In this document: positions 54,506-63,190 of the stretch, one piece after another
Position numbering within the stretch: position 1 is the first letter of the stretch
Layout of the letters: every line of letters begins with the position of its first letter
From: Pacificispira sp965223125
GTDB lineage: Bacteria > Pseudomonadota > Alphaproteobacteria > UBA8366 > Aestuariispiraceae
Reading direction: 5' to 3'
DNA length: 64,000 nucleotides
NCBI GenBank assembly: GCA_965223125.1
Contig: OZ244984.1
Coordinates: forward strand, 496,001 to 560,000
Program-made: the position numbers and the translations under genes
The notes under the pieces: model-generated
Seen by the model: only the letters and a program-made list of their open reading frames with translations
Told to the model about the DNA's origin: nothing
Databases searched by the model: none

Positions 54506-55951
54506 TCAGACAGCCGGATCCCAGCCGGTAATCGCCTTCACTTCCAGGAATTCCAGCATACCCCAGACACCGCCTTCGCGCCCGTTGCCGGACTGCTTAT
54601 AGCCACCGAAGGGGCTGCCGGAAGGGCGGGAGTTACCGTTCATAATGACCATGCCGGTCCGCATCCGCCGGGCAACCTTCTGGGCGCGCGCCTGATCGCC
54701 GGACTGGATGTAGGAAGTCAAGCCATAAGGCGAGTCATTGGCGATCTGGATTGCTTCTTCCTCATCATCGAAGGGCAGCATGGACAGGACCGGGCCGAAG
54801 ATTTCCTCCCGCGCGATGGTCATCTGATTGTTCACATCCGCAAAGACCGTCGGACGGACAAAATAGCCCCGATTGACGCCTTCCGGACGACCAACGCCAC
54901 CCGCCACCAGACGTGCACCCTCATCGATGCCAACCTGGATCAGATTCTGGATCTTCTCGAACTGCGCCGCACTGACGACCGGGCCGATATGGCGGCCTTC
55001 CTCGGTCGGATCACCGACCTTGGTCGCATTGGCTGTTGCTACTGCAATCTCCACCGCCTGGTCGTAGACTTTGCGTTCGACCAGCATCCGGGTCGGCGCA
55101 TTGCAGGACTGGCCGGAATTATAGAACACGCCGATGGCACCGCCCTTCACCGCCTTTTCGATATTGGCATCGGCGAAGACGATGTTCGGGCCCTTGCCGC
55201 CCAGTTCCAGCGACACGCGCTTGATCGTATCCGCAGCCGCCTTGGTGACCGCGATCCCGGCGCGGGCCGAACCGGTCAGCGACATCACGTCGATATCCGG
55301 ATGCACGCTCATCGCATGGCCGACCGTCGGGCCATCCCCATTGACCAGATTGAACACGCCTGCGGGAATCCCCGCCTCATGCACGAATTCAGCGAACAGC
55401 ATGGAGGAAAGCGGTGCGATCTCGGACGGTTTCAGTACCATGGTGCAGCCTGCAGCCAGCGCCGCGCCGACCTTCAGCGCGACCTGGTTCATCGGCCAGT
55501 TCCAGGGCGTGATCAAACCCGCGACGCCAATCGGCTCGTGCACAACCCTCTCGCCCGGGTTTTTCTCATTCAGCGCGTGTTCCCAGGTGAAATTCTTCAT
55601 CACCTCGATAAAGGCACGCAGATGGCTGCTGCCGGATGTTGCCTGCGCGGTCTGCGCCATGCTGATCGGCGCGCCCATTTCGGTGGAAATCGCCTGTGCC
55701 ATTTCCTGGGACCGGCGCTCATAAACCTCTGCCAGTTTCGTCAGCAGGCCCATCCGGTATTCCGGCGTGGTGTAACCCCAGGTCTGAAAGGCCGCTTTCG
55801 CCGCCGCCACCGCCCGGTCGACATCCGACGTACCGCCAAGCGAGATCTGCGCACAGGGCTCTTCGGTCGCGGGGTTGATGACATCGAATGGCTTTGCCAC
55901 TGTCGGGGCGACCCAGGCACCATCAATGTAGAAATCCATCAGATGAGACAT
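54506..55951 (-). CDS. NAD(P)-dependent aldehyde dehydrogenase family protein
   Basis: 481 residues, normal for the family. ALDH signatures are complete: TPWNWPMNQVALKVGAALAAG with the catalytic Asn, LTGSARAG cofactor loop, LELGGKGPNIVF with the catalytic Glu, NSGQSCNAPTRMLV with the nucleophilic Cys, and EEIFGPVLSMLPF. The C-terminal PFGGYKQSGNGREGGVWGM tail is typical. AGGAG precedes the ATG by eight bases. Specific substrate is uncertain; closest general type is the broad-specificity or betaine/aminobutyraldehyde-like subgroup. The choline dehydrogenase at 61-63 kb makes a betaine-aldehyde role conceivable, but the two genes are not adjacent. Confidence 0.93.
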   Translation of the reverse strand: MSHLMDFYIDGAWVAPTVAKPFDVINPATEEPCAQISLGGTSDVDRAVAAAKAAFQTWGYTTPEYRMGLLTKLAEVYERRSQEMAQAISTEMGAPISMAQTAQATSGSSHLRAFIEVMKNFTWEHALNEKNPGERVVHEPIGVAGLITPWNWPMNQVALKVGAALAAGCTMVLKPSEIAPLSSMLFAEFVHEAGIPAGVFNLVNGDGPTVGHAMSVHPDIDVMSLTGSARAGIAVTKAAADTIKRVSLELGGKGPNIVFADANIEKAVKGGAIGVFYNSGQSCNAPTRMLVERKVYDQAVEIAVATANATKVGDPTEEGRHIGPVVSAAQFEKIQNLIQVGIDEGARLVAGGVGRPEGVNRGYFVRPTVFADVNNQMTIAREEIFGPVLSMLPFDDEEEAIQIANDSPYGLTSYIQSGDQARAQKVARRMRTGMVIMNGNSRPSGSPFGGYKQSGNGREGGVWGMLEFLEVKAITGWDPAV

Positions 55952-56059
55952 GCATATTCTCCTAATCTTCGGAAGAGATCGAGTCGATTGGCCGCGACAC
56001 TACCAAATGGGACTGTCTTTGAAAGGGCAAAATCGCGCAAAACCCTTGTTCCAGGTATA

Positions 56060-56416
56060 CTAAGCCCAGGGCTTGAAAAACACGAAACCGGCCCCCACAG
56101 CGATCAGGCCAAAGCCGACCAACTGGCTCGGTGCCATCGGCTCCTTCAGATAGAAGAAGGAGAAAACAACGAAGATTGCCAGGGTCACGACCTCCTGTAT
56201 CGTCTTCAACTCCGCCGCCGAATAGACCTGATGACCGATCCGGTTCGCAGGAACCGCCAGCCAGTATTCGAAAAAGGCGATACCCCAGCTGATCATCACT
56301 ACGGCGATCAGCGGGGCCGACTTGAACTTCAGATGTCCGTACTAGGCGAAGGTCATGAAAACATTGGACGCAATCAGCAAAGCGGGCGCGGCGACATAGG
56401 GCATCCATCCGGTCAT
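56060..56416 (-). pseudogene. DUF486/DMT-type small membrane protein, interrupted by in-frame TAG
   Basis: From the ATG at 56416 (AGGAG nine bases upstream) the frame reads MTGWMPYVAAPALLIASNVF, MTFA, then TAG at 56,344-56,342. It continues in frame as YGHLKFKSAPLIAVV and ISWGIAFFEYWLAVP up to GAGFVFFKPWA and the natural stop at 56060. The family normally has MTFAWYGHLK, so TGG (Trp) became TAG. Apart from this codon the gene looks intact at 118 codons with four membrane segments. It is a fresh pseudogene, a sequencing error or an amber codon that is read through. Confidence 0.85.
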
Positions 56417-56508
56417 AGTGGGACACTCCTGCAAAGAAATGGGCCTGCAAAGAAATCGGAAGACGGAACAGGCTTCCGTCTTCCCATAGCGTGCCGAAGG
56501 GACCGGGT

Positions 56509-57591
56509 CTACAGCGACATGTATGCCGAAAACAGCAGTCCAACGCTGATCGACCCGACAGAGGCGATGGCAAGATAGAGCAGGAAGGTCGGCATCTTCA
56601 CCAGCGCCTTCACCGCGATTGCCGCCGGGATGCAGGTAACGCCACCCGCCACCATGAAGGCCAGTGCCGCACCGGGTTCCAGTCCAACCTCCATCAATCC
56701 CCGGACCAGCGGGATCGCCGCATAGCCGTTCAGATAGGCCGGAACCCCGACAAGTGCCGCTGCGGGCACAGACCAGCCGCCCAGTGTGGACAACTGTCCC
56801 GCAACCTTTTCCATCGGAACCCAGTTGATCATCATCGCTTCCAGCAGGAAAGCGAGGCTGAGCCATTTCAGCAGAAACCAGCCCATCACCCCAGACTCGT
56901 TAACAAAGCTGTGCCGACGGGACCGATCCGTCCAGATGGCCCAGACAGGCTTGCCCTGCGGGATCTTCGGCGTGCCACATGTAGAAGTTCCGCAGCCGCC
57001 CCGTACCGAAGACCGCAATACATCCTGCAGTCGCCCGGCCCGCTGCAGCAGCATCACCGTACCACCACCCAACAGGCCGAGGGCGATGGCCGACAGCGTC
57101 TTTGCCACAGCCATCTCTGGACCCAGCACACCCCAGGTCAGCACCAGCATTTCCGGATCGATCACCGGCGAGGCCAGCCAGAATGCCATGACCGGGGCCA
57201 AGGGCACACCTGCGGCCAGCAGGGCGGCGATCAGCGGCACAACGCCACAAGAGCAGAAGGGCGAAAGCGCACCGAATATCGCAGCGGTCAGCACCGCCTT
57301 TTCCTGCCGCCCCGACAGCGCGCGGGCGATCAGTTGATCCGCACCGCTTGCCTTCACATAGGCGGCGATCAGGACGCTGGCAGCTATAAAAGGGCCGGTC
57401 GATATCAGGCTGTCCCCGGTCGCTGCCAGGAATTCCTGCATCTGATTCCAGCCAAACAGGATCGCCGTTCCGATCAGCAATACCAGAATGGTCCACACGA
57501 CACGGTCGGACGGCACCGACCTCACCCATGATCCTATCCTACCAGAAATATCGAAATTATCAGATGTGAGAGGAAGACTTTGATCGGACAT
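56509..57591 (-). CDS. ArsP/YraQ-type permease (DUF318 family)
   Basis: 360 residues with about eight to ten membrane segments. The family-defining motif ALSPFCSCGVVPLIAALLAAG is at about residues 105-125, with conserved Cys residues in FCSCG; the second half has PAYLNGYAAIPLVRGLM and FMVAGGVTCIPAA. Family members with the Cys motif include ArsP, an efflux permease for trivalent organoarsenicals. A central cytoplasmic loop has a cysteine-bearing GGCGTSTCGTP. The gene is 43 bp downstream of an arsR-type gene on the same strand, supporting metal(loid)-regulated expression. GGAG precedes the ATG by eight bases. Confidence 0.88.
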   Translation of the reverse strand: MSDQSLPLTSDNFDISGRIGSWVRSVPSDRVVWTILVLLIGTAILFGWNQMQEFLAATGDSLISTGPFIAASVLIAAYVKASGADQLIARALSGRQEKAVLTAAIFGALSPFCSCGVVPLIAALLAAGVPLAPVMAFWLASPVIDPEMLVLTWGVLGPEMAVAKTLSAIALGLLGGGTVMLLQRAGRLQDVLRSSVRGGCGTSTCGTPKIPQGKPVWAIWTDRSRRHSFVNESGVMGWFLLKWLSLAFLLEAMMINWVPMEKVAGQLSTLGGWSVPAAALVGVPAYLNGYAAIPLVRGLMEVGLEPGAALAFMVAGGVTCIPAAIAVKALVKMPTFLLYLAIASVGSISVGLLFSAYMSL

Positions 57592-57634
57592 GTCTGGTCT
57601 CCGGTTTCAGAGGTTCGGTTAAGAGTTTCGGGTT

Positions 57635-57970
57635 TCAGGCACCGAGCTTATGGGCTCGGTGCGGGATATGCGGCTTGGCCTGCGAATCAACGCAACATTC
57701 TTCGGACAGGAAGCCCAGCAACTCGTTCATGGTCATGTATTCGGCAACGCAGATATGCGTGGTCCCTTCCCGCCGCCGAGAGACAAGCCCAACCAGTTCA
57801 AGATGCTTCAGGTGATGCGACAGGGTCGAGGCCGGGATCGACATCGCCGCCTGTATCGCGCCGACATTCTTGCCATCCTCGCCCGCCCGGACAAGCAGGC
57901 GATACATCGCCAGCCGGGTCGGATTGCCCAGGGCCTCAAGACAGGCCGCCATTTCATCAAGTTCGCTCAT
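57635..57970 (-). CDS. ArsR-family transcriptional repressor
   Basis: 111 residues, single winged helix. The HTH is visible at AMSIPASTLSHHLKHLELVG (about residues 45-64), then the wing LVSRRREGTTHICVAEY. The N-terminal EALGNPTRLAMYRLLVRAG is typical for ArsR. A CC pair in SEECCVDSQ near the C-terminus could supply thiols for arsenic-type sensing, unlike the ELCVCDL site of classical ArsR, which is absent. It precedes the ArsP-like permease, and a near-perfect palindrome lies 37 bp upstream of its start. It probably represses both genes until metal(loid) binds. Confidence 0.92.
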   Translation of the reverse strand: MSELDEMAACLEALGNPTRLAMYRLLVRAGEDGKNVGAIQAAMSIPASTLSHHLKHLELVGLVSRRREGTTHICVAEYMTMNELLGFLSEECCVDSQAKPHIPHRAHKLGA

Positions 57971-58006
57971 GGTCGAACCTTACACCCATCCCTGAATGTC
58001 TGTCAA

Positions 58007-58026
58007 CGATATTTCTAGAATTATCG
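58007..58026. promoter_or_regulatory. Probable ArsR operator
   Basis: CGATATTTCTAGAATTATCG is a 20-bp palindrome with a single mismatched pair, centred on TTCTAGAA. It lies in the divergent region between the arsR gene and the DUF1289 gene, where the arsR promoter should be. Confidence 0.65.
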
Positions 58027-58085
58027 AATTAAAGAATCCCGCTTGCTTTCCACAGGACACCGTCTTAGCTGGAAAGTATCGCTGA

Positions 58086-58355
58086 ATGACTTCATGGATG
58101 ATCACGCGCATGTCGACTCTCCCCACCATCCCCTCCCCCTGTGTCGGAATCTGCGTGATGAATGCGCAGACCAGCCTGTGTGAAGGGTGTATGCGTACAA
58201 TGGGCGAGATCGCGGAATGGGCAAGGGCAAGCAACGAGCGGCGCTATGATATCGTGCTCTCCCTGAAACAACGCCGCATCGCCGCCGGGCGGGTCTCCGA
58301 AAGCGATCTGCGGCCACGCAGACGCCGCCGTCCCGACGCTACCGGCTCCTCCTGA
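58086..58355 (+). CDS. DUF1289 family protein
   Basis: 89 residues. The family's Cys pattern is complete: SPCVGICVMNAQTSLCEGC, then MRTMGEIAEWARASNERR, four Cys likely binding a metal. Start at 58086 (GGAAAG nine bases upstream) or at the Met at 58110. The basic C-terminus (RPRRRRRPDA) is not part of the domain. Function unknown. It is followed after 8 bp by the YcaQ-like gene on the same strand. Confidence 0.85.
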   Translation: MTSWMITRMSTLPTIPSPCVGICVMNAQTSLCEGCMRTMGEIAEWARASNERRYDIVLSLKQRRIAAGRVSESDLRPRRRRRPDATGSS

Positions 58356-58363
58356 CATCCGCC

Positions 58364-59587
58364 ATGACGTCAGCCCCTCTCCCCGTTACAAGTGAGGCCG
58401 CACGCCGCCTGATCCTCGATCTGCAAGGGCTGGGTCAATCGCACCGGCGCAGCCTGACCCGTTCGGAACTGCTGGATTTGATCCGGCAGATGGGGTTCGT
58501 ACAGGTCGACAGCATCAATATGCTGGAACGCGCCCATCACATGATCCTGTCGTCCCGCGCCACCGGCTATCGCCCGAAGCATCTGACTGATCTGGTCGAA
58601 AAGCAGGCCAGCCTGTTCGAAAACTGGACCCATGATGCGGCGATCATCCCCTCCGAATTCTATCCTTACTGGATGCGGCGCTTCGACAACCGACGGCAGG
58701 CCCTGGCGGATAGATATAGCCAATGGCATGGACCGGACTTCCTGAAACAGACGGACCAGGTGCTCAGCCATATCGAATCTCAGGGCCCGGTCCTCTCCCG
58801 CGATCTCTCTCCCGAAGAGCGCAAGGGACCGGGAGCCTGGTGGAACTGGCATCCGTCCAAGACTGCGCTGGAATTCCTCTGGCGGGTCGGCGATCTGGCC
58901 GTCGCACGGCGTGAAGGCTTTCAGAAAGTCTATGACCTGACCCATCGCGTCATCCCGGAACCGCATCGCGAGAATCCGGCCGAGCACACAGCGCTCATCG
59001 ATTGGTCCTGCCATGAGGCATTGAAACGCCTCGGCTTTGGCACGCCGGGAGAGATTGCAGGCTACTGGGACCATATCAGCGCTGACGAGGCAAAAACCTG
59101 GTGCCAGAACAAGCTTGGCACCGAAGTCATCGAGGCATCAGTAGAACAGATCGGGGGTCGCCCGCGCCTGCTCTATGCCCGGCCAGACCTGGAATCAGTG
59201 CTGGCTGGAACTGATCCGCCCCCTTCGGCTCTGCGCATCCTCAGCCCCTTCGATCCGGTCCTGCGGGATCGAAAGCGACTCAAGGGCCTGTTCGGCTTCG
59301 ACTATCGCATTGAGGTCTTCGTACCAGCACCAAAGCGGATTTTCGGCTATTACGTCTTCCCGATTCTGGAAGGCGAACGGCTGATCGGGCGCATCGACAT
59401 GAAGGCCGACCGCAGTAGCGACTGCCTGCAAATCACCGCCCTCTGGCCAGAACCGGGCGTTAGCTTCGGCAAGGGCCGTCTGAGGCGGCTGGAAAGCGAA
59501 CTGGACCGCCAGCGCAAATTCGGTAATCTCTCGTCCCTGCGATTCGAAGACGGTTGGCTGCGCCCGCCAATCCCCGATCCGCATTAG
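58364..59587 (+). CDS. Winged-helix DNA-binding protein, YcaQ-like (HTH_42) DNA glycosylase family
   Basis: 407 residues, family length. N-terminal ARRLILDLQGLGQSHRRSLT, followed by LLDLIRQMGFVQVDSINMLE and RAHHMILSSR; the Q-V-D within GFVQVDSIN matches the QxD catalytic motif described for the Escherichia coli YcaQ interstrand cross-link glycosylase. Further family marks: LFENWTHDAAIIPSEFYPY, GAWWNWHPSKTALEFLWRVG and, near the end, LSPFDPVLRDRKRLKGLFGF, DYRIEVFVPA, RIFGYYVFPILEGERLIGRI and DMKADR. Likely unhooks alkylated or cross-linked DNA. Its stop is 12 bp from the convergent stop of the deacylase gene. Confidence 0.88.
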   Translation: MTSAPLPVTSEAARRLILDLQGLGQSHRRSLTRSELLDLIRQMGFVQVDSINMLERAHHMILSSRATGYRPKHLTDLVEKQASLFENWTHDAAIIPSEFYPYWMRRFDNRRQALADRYSQWHGPDFLKQTDQVLSHIESQGPVLSRDLSPEERKGPGAWWNWHPSKTALEFLWRVGDLAVARREGFQKVYDLTHRVIPEPHRENPAEHTALIDWSCHEALKRLGFGTPGEIAGYWDHISADEAKTWCQNKLGTEVIEASVEQIGGRPRLLYARPDLESVLAGTDPPPSALRILSPFDPVLRDRKRLKGLFGFDYRIEVFVPAPKRIFGYYVFPILEGERLIGRIDMKADRSSDCLQITALWPEPGVSFGKGRLRRLESELDRQRKFGNLSSLRFEDGWLRPPIPDPH

Positions 59588-59599
59588 TCGATTGCCCCC

Positions 59600-60589
59600 T
59601 CAATATGCCAGATGGAACAGGCAGTCGCCCCGGATCACGCGGGCGGGGACGCGGTGGGCGAGGATCAGAGCGTCGCGGTCGAATTCAAGATAGAGCGGCT
59701 CCTTCCCCGGTGTTTCCGGGAAGTGGATGCGGGCGGCGGGATAACCGGCAGTGACATCCTCCCCGGCCCTGGCCAGCGGCTCGTAGAGGCCCGGCTCGTC
59801 TGCAAAAACCAGATGCTCCTGACGAACCTCCCGGCAGGTTTCGGACAGGGTCATCGGATCGCAGTCACCCAGAAAGGCCCCGGCCGCCTGAAGCGCCCGC
59901 ATCAGGCCTGCCTGCGCGCCATAGCGGATCACCGGATCGACCGTCCCTGCCCCGCCCAGTTCCAGCGTGAAGGAGGCCGCCCCTGCCCGCCATCCGGCAG
60001 AGGATGAATACCAGCCATCCTCCTCCGTCCCGTGCAGCAGGGAGACCGGCAGACCAAAGGCATCAATCACTGCCCGCCGGAGCGCGTTGCGGGGATTACC
60101 GTCCTGCCAGGCTGTCATGATGAAGGGCATGCAATACAGCGAACTGCCGCCTGAATGCAGGTCGATGGACAGGTCAACATTCGCCATCAGCACGGATTCG
60201 ATATAGTGAGCGATCATCGGGGTTGGCATACCGCGCGGCGTTCCGGGAAAGCTGCGGTTCAGATTACCACCATCCAGTGGCGATGTGCGCAGCCCTTCCT
60301 GCGCAGCCGGGAAATTCGCCATGGGCAGGATCGTGATCCGACCGTTGATCTCTATCGGATCAAGTGTGCGGATCAGTTCGGAGAGGATCACCTGACCCTC
60401 ATATTCATCGCCATGATTGCCCGCGATCAGCAGAACGGACGGCCCCGCTTCCTCCCCCACGATGGACGCAACCGGCACCGGAATATGGCCATAGGCGGAG
60501 CGGTGAACGGAATGCGGTACTTGCAGATAACCGAGATTCCGGCCTGGTACAGACAGATCGACAGTGCAGGTGACAGGGGAAACAGACAT
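59600..60589 (-). CDS. Succinylglutamate desuccinylase/aspartoacylase family protein, DoeB-like
   Basis: 329 residues. The zinc-carboxypeptidase-like AstE/AspA signature is complete: LLIAGNHGDEYEGQVILSEL (His and Glu Zn ligands), LDGGNLNRSFPG and SIDLHSGGSSLYCMP (third Zn ligand His), with TLELGG carrying the likely catalytic Glu. Wording around these motifs is close to DoeB, the N-acetyl-diaminobutyrate deacetylase of ectoine degradation, but no other doe gene lies in the window, so this is a family-level call. It is convergent with the YcaQ-like gene; a PAS_5 gene starts about 90 bp upstream on the other strand. Confidence 0.88.
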   Translation of the reverse strand: MSVSPVTCTVDLSVPGRNLGYLQVPHSVHRSAYGHIPVPVASIVGEEAGPSVLLIAGNHGDEYEGQVILSELIRTLDPIEINGRITILPMANFPAAQEGLRTSPLDGGNLNRSFPGTPRGMPTPMIAHYIESVLMANVDLSIDLHSGGSSLYCMPFIMTAWQDGNPRNALRRAVIDAFGLPVSLLHGTEEDGWYSSSAGWRAGAASFTLELGGAGTVDPVIRYGAQAGLMRALQAAGAFLGDCDPMTLSETCREVRQEHLVFADEPGLYEPLARAGEDVTAGYPAARIHFPETPGKEPLYLEFDRDALILAHRVPARVIRGDCLFHLAY

Positions 60590-60679
60590 GATTGGATCGA
60601 ACTTTCGGCAAAGGAAGGGACTACAATTAGAGGCCGCCCGATGCTGCTTGGCAAGAAGCGAGGAGCCATCCTCAAACCA

Positions 60680-61306
60680 ATGCGACTGCGTGCTTTCCCA
60701 AGCTGGTTTACTTTATCCGTCGAATGCGAGAGACAATTACGGAAAATCGCAACACAACAGGCTCAGCAAATGCCAGTGCCGTCGGAAAAATCCGCAGAAG
60801 TCAGGTTATCGGGTGCAGACCCGCGCATATTCCGGTTCCTGAACGCTTGGCGGCAGGCCCGGAAAGGTCGCCTCGTTCCAGAAAAGCGAGATTTCGATCC
60901 TCTGAACGTGCCCGACCTTCTACCCTATACCTGGCTGTACCGGTATCGCCCGGAACTGGGCGATTTTGTCTGCCGTCTGGCAGGGGAAGAGGTCAATGCT
61001 GCCTGGGGTGCCAGCATAAAGGGAAAGACTCTAAAAGAAGTTGTCGGAGACAAGGACCACGAAATCGTGCTCCAGCGATGGCGCAGCATCCTGACCGTGC
61101 CGCAAAGTCTCTACGGAAAGTCGGATGAACGGCTGACTGAAATCACCCATCGCAGCGCACAGCGCCTGCTGCTGCCCTTGACCGATCCAGACGGTCGACC
61201 TGCCTTCATGCTGGGCATCAGCCTCTACACATTCTCCAAGAACACGAAGCCGCGCCCGACTCTGGAAGAAAGCGACATCATCCAGATACCCTGCGTGGAT
61301 CTCTGA
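60680..61306 (+). CDS. PAS_5-family PAS-domain protein
   Basis: 208 residues from the ATG at 60680; the Met at 60770 would give 178 residues, close to the usual length, and could equally be the start. The PAS_5 domain is clear: DPRIFRFLNAWRQARKGRLV, then RDFDPLNVPDLLPYTWLYRY, RLAGEEVNAAWG, GKTLKEV and LLLPLTDPDGRPAFMLGISLY. Such single-domain proteins are abundant in Rhodospirillales-type genomes and probably sense small ligands; no output domain is present. The 3' end overlaps the convergent betA gene by 29 bp. Confidence 0.82.
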   Translation: MRLRAFPSWFTLSVECERQLRKIATQQAQQMPVPSEKSAEVRLSGADPRIFRFLNAWRQARKGRLVPEKRDFDPLNVPDLLPYTWLYRYRPELGDFVCRLAGEEVNAAWGASIKGKTLKEVVGDKDHEIVLQRWRSILTVPQSLYGKSDERLTEITHRSAQRLLLPLTDPDGRPAFMLGISLYTFSKNTKPRPTLEESDIIQIPCVDL

Positions 61307-62996
61307 CCGGTCGACCCTCGCGCTGACTGTTCTCCCAGTCCGGCGCAATCCAGACCGGCGCATTCGAGGCCGGGAGCGGATCACGACCGCGCAGCAGGTC
61401 CGCCGCCTTCTCTCCCACCATGATCGTCGGCGCGTTCAGGTTTCCGTTCGGAATTGTCGGAAAGACCGAACTGTCCACGACCCGCAGATTATCAATGCCG
61501 ATGACCTGGCAATCGGTATCCAGCACCGCCATCGGGTCATCCGCAGACCCAATCTTGCAGGTGCAGGACGGGTGATAGGCGCTTTCCGCGTTCTCGCGTA
61601 TCCAGGCATCGATTTCCGCATCGCTGCCGATTGCCTCACCGGGCTGAATTTCCGGCCCGCGATAGGCATCCATGGCGGGCTGTGCCATGATTTCCCGCGT
61701 CAGACGGATGCAGGCGCGGAAGGCCTCGATATCCTCCTGCTCGCTCATGTAATTGAAGCGGATCGACGGTTTGGCCGCCGGATCGGGCGATGTAATCCGG
61801 ATCTGCCCCCGGCTTTTCGGCTTGTTCGGCCCGACATGAACCTGAAACCCGTGCCCGGCGAAGGACGCATTGCCATCATACCGCATCGCAGCGGGCAGGA
61901 AATGATACTGAATATCCGGCCATTTCAACCCGGCCTTCGAGCGGATGAAAGCACAGGATTCAAAGTGGTTCGTTGCCCCCAGCCCCGACTTGAAGAAGAA
62001 CCAGCGCGCGCCGATCATCAGCTTGCTGATCGGGTCCAACTTTCCATTGAGTGTGATCGGCTGAGAACTGCGGAACTGGAAATAGACTTCCAGATGGTCC
62101 TGAAGATTGCCACCCACACCCGGCAGATCGTGGACCACGTCCACCCCGGCCTGATTCAGGACGGCAGCGGGACCAATGCCTGATAGCTGCAATATCTGCG
62201 GTGAGCCGACAGAACCAGCGCTCAACACCACCTCCCGCCGCGCCCGTACTTCGGTCGAAACGCCCTTGACTGAATAACGCACGCCGACGGCTTTCCTGCC
62301 CTCCAGCAACACCTTCTCGGTCAGGGCATTGGTGATGATGGTCAGGTTCGGGCGACCCATGGCCGGTTTCAGATAGGCATTCGCCGTGGACCAGCGCACA
62401 CCGTCCTTCACCGTCATATGCATCCGCCCGAAGCCTTCCTGACGGTACCCATTATAATCCCCCGTTGCCCCATAGCCCGCCTGCTCCCCGGCTTCGATCC
62501 AGGCGCGATAGAGCGGGTTCTTCATCTCATTCCCGTTGCAGGTCGCCAGTGGTCCGTCCCCGCCGCGATAGTCGTCTGCGCCGCGCGCTTCCGGGTCCTT
62601 CCATGTCTCGGCCCGACGGAAATAGGGCAGGCAATGGCGATAGCCCCAACCCTTTGCCCCCTGTTCCTCCCATTCATCGAAATCACAGGCATGACCGCGC
62701 ACATAGACCATGCCGTTAATCGAGGACGATCCCCCCAGCACCTTTCCGCGCGGAGTATGCATATGACGTCCGTTCAGACCCGGCTCCGCCTCGCTCTCAA
62801 AGAACCAGTTGAATTTCTTCATGTTCATGGGGATCGAAAGCGCCGTCGGCATCTGAATGAAAATCGAGGAATCGCTTCCACCCGCCTCCAGCAGCAGCAC
62901 CCGCACATCGGGATCCTCCGTCAGCCGCGCAGCCAGCACGCATCCCGCTGATCCTGCCCCAACGATGATGAAGTCGAATTCCCTAGCTTCGGCCAT
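61278..62996 (-). CDS. betA: Choline dehydrogenase (GMC oxidoreductase)
   Basis: 572 residues from the ATG at 62996, which has GGGGGAG six bases upstream; an in-frame start 66 bp earlier adds a non-conserved leader. FAD-binding DFIIVGAGSAGCVLAARL at the N-terminus, GMC signature 1 in GKVLGGSSSINGMVYVRGH, signature 2 in LSAGSVGSPQILQLSGIG and the C-terminal YHPSCTCKIGS with the active-site His and NLRVVDSSVFPTIPNGN. Lengths and motifs fit BetA, the membrane-associated enzyme converting choline to betaine aldehyde. No betI or betB is adjacent, so function is by homology. It ends tail to tail with the PAS_5 gene. Confidence 0.85.
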   Translation of the reverse strand: MAEAREFDFIIVGAGSAGCVLAARLTEDPDVRVLLLEAGGSDSSIFIQMPTALSIPMNMKKFNWFFESEAEPGLNGRHMHTPRGKVLGGSSSINGMVYVRGHACDFDEWEEQGAKGWGYRHCLPYFRRAETWKDPEARGADDYRGGDGPLATCNGNEMKNPLYRAWIEAGEQAGYGATGDYNGYRQEGFGRMHMTVKDGVRWSTANAYLKPAMGRPNLTIITNALTEKVLLEGRKAVGVRYSVKGVSTEVRARREVVLSAGSVGSPQILQLSGIGPAAVLNQAGVDVVHDLPGVGGNLQDHLEVYFQFRSSQPITLNGKLDPISKLMIGARWFFFKSGLGATNHFESCAFIRSKAGLKWPDIQYHFLPAAMRYDGNASFAGHGFQVHVGPNKPKSRGQIRITSPDPAAKPSIRFNYMSEQEDIEAFRACIRLTREIMAQPAMDAYRGPEIQPGEAIGSDAEIDAWIRENAESAYHPSCTCKIGSADDPMAVLDTDCQVIGIDNLRVVDSSVFPTIPNGNLNAPTIMVGEKAADLLRGRDPLPASNAPVWIAPDWENSQREGRPVRDPRRVSG

Positions 62997-63190
62997 CTCA
63001 CACTCCCCCTGATCCAATGCAGCCGCAAGACTGCCAGACGGCGGATGGTTTGGGATATCCAATCCGCGCCGTCAAGATCGGCGATCCGGGACATTCGGAA
63101 CAGCCTGCCTCAACCTGTTCATATTAAGACCCGCACTTTTGCCAAACGCACTGCTTTTCTTTGCCGCCGGATCAGTCGAATATCGCCGCC

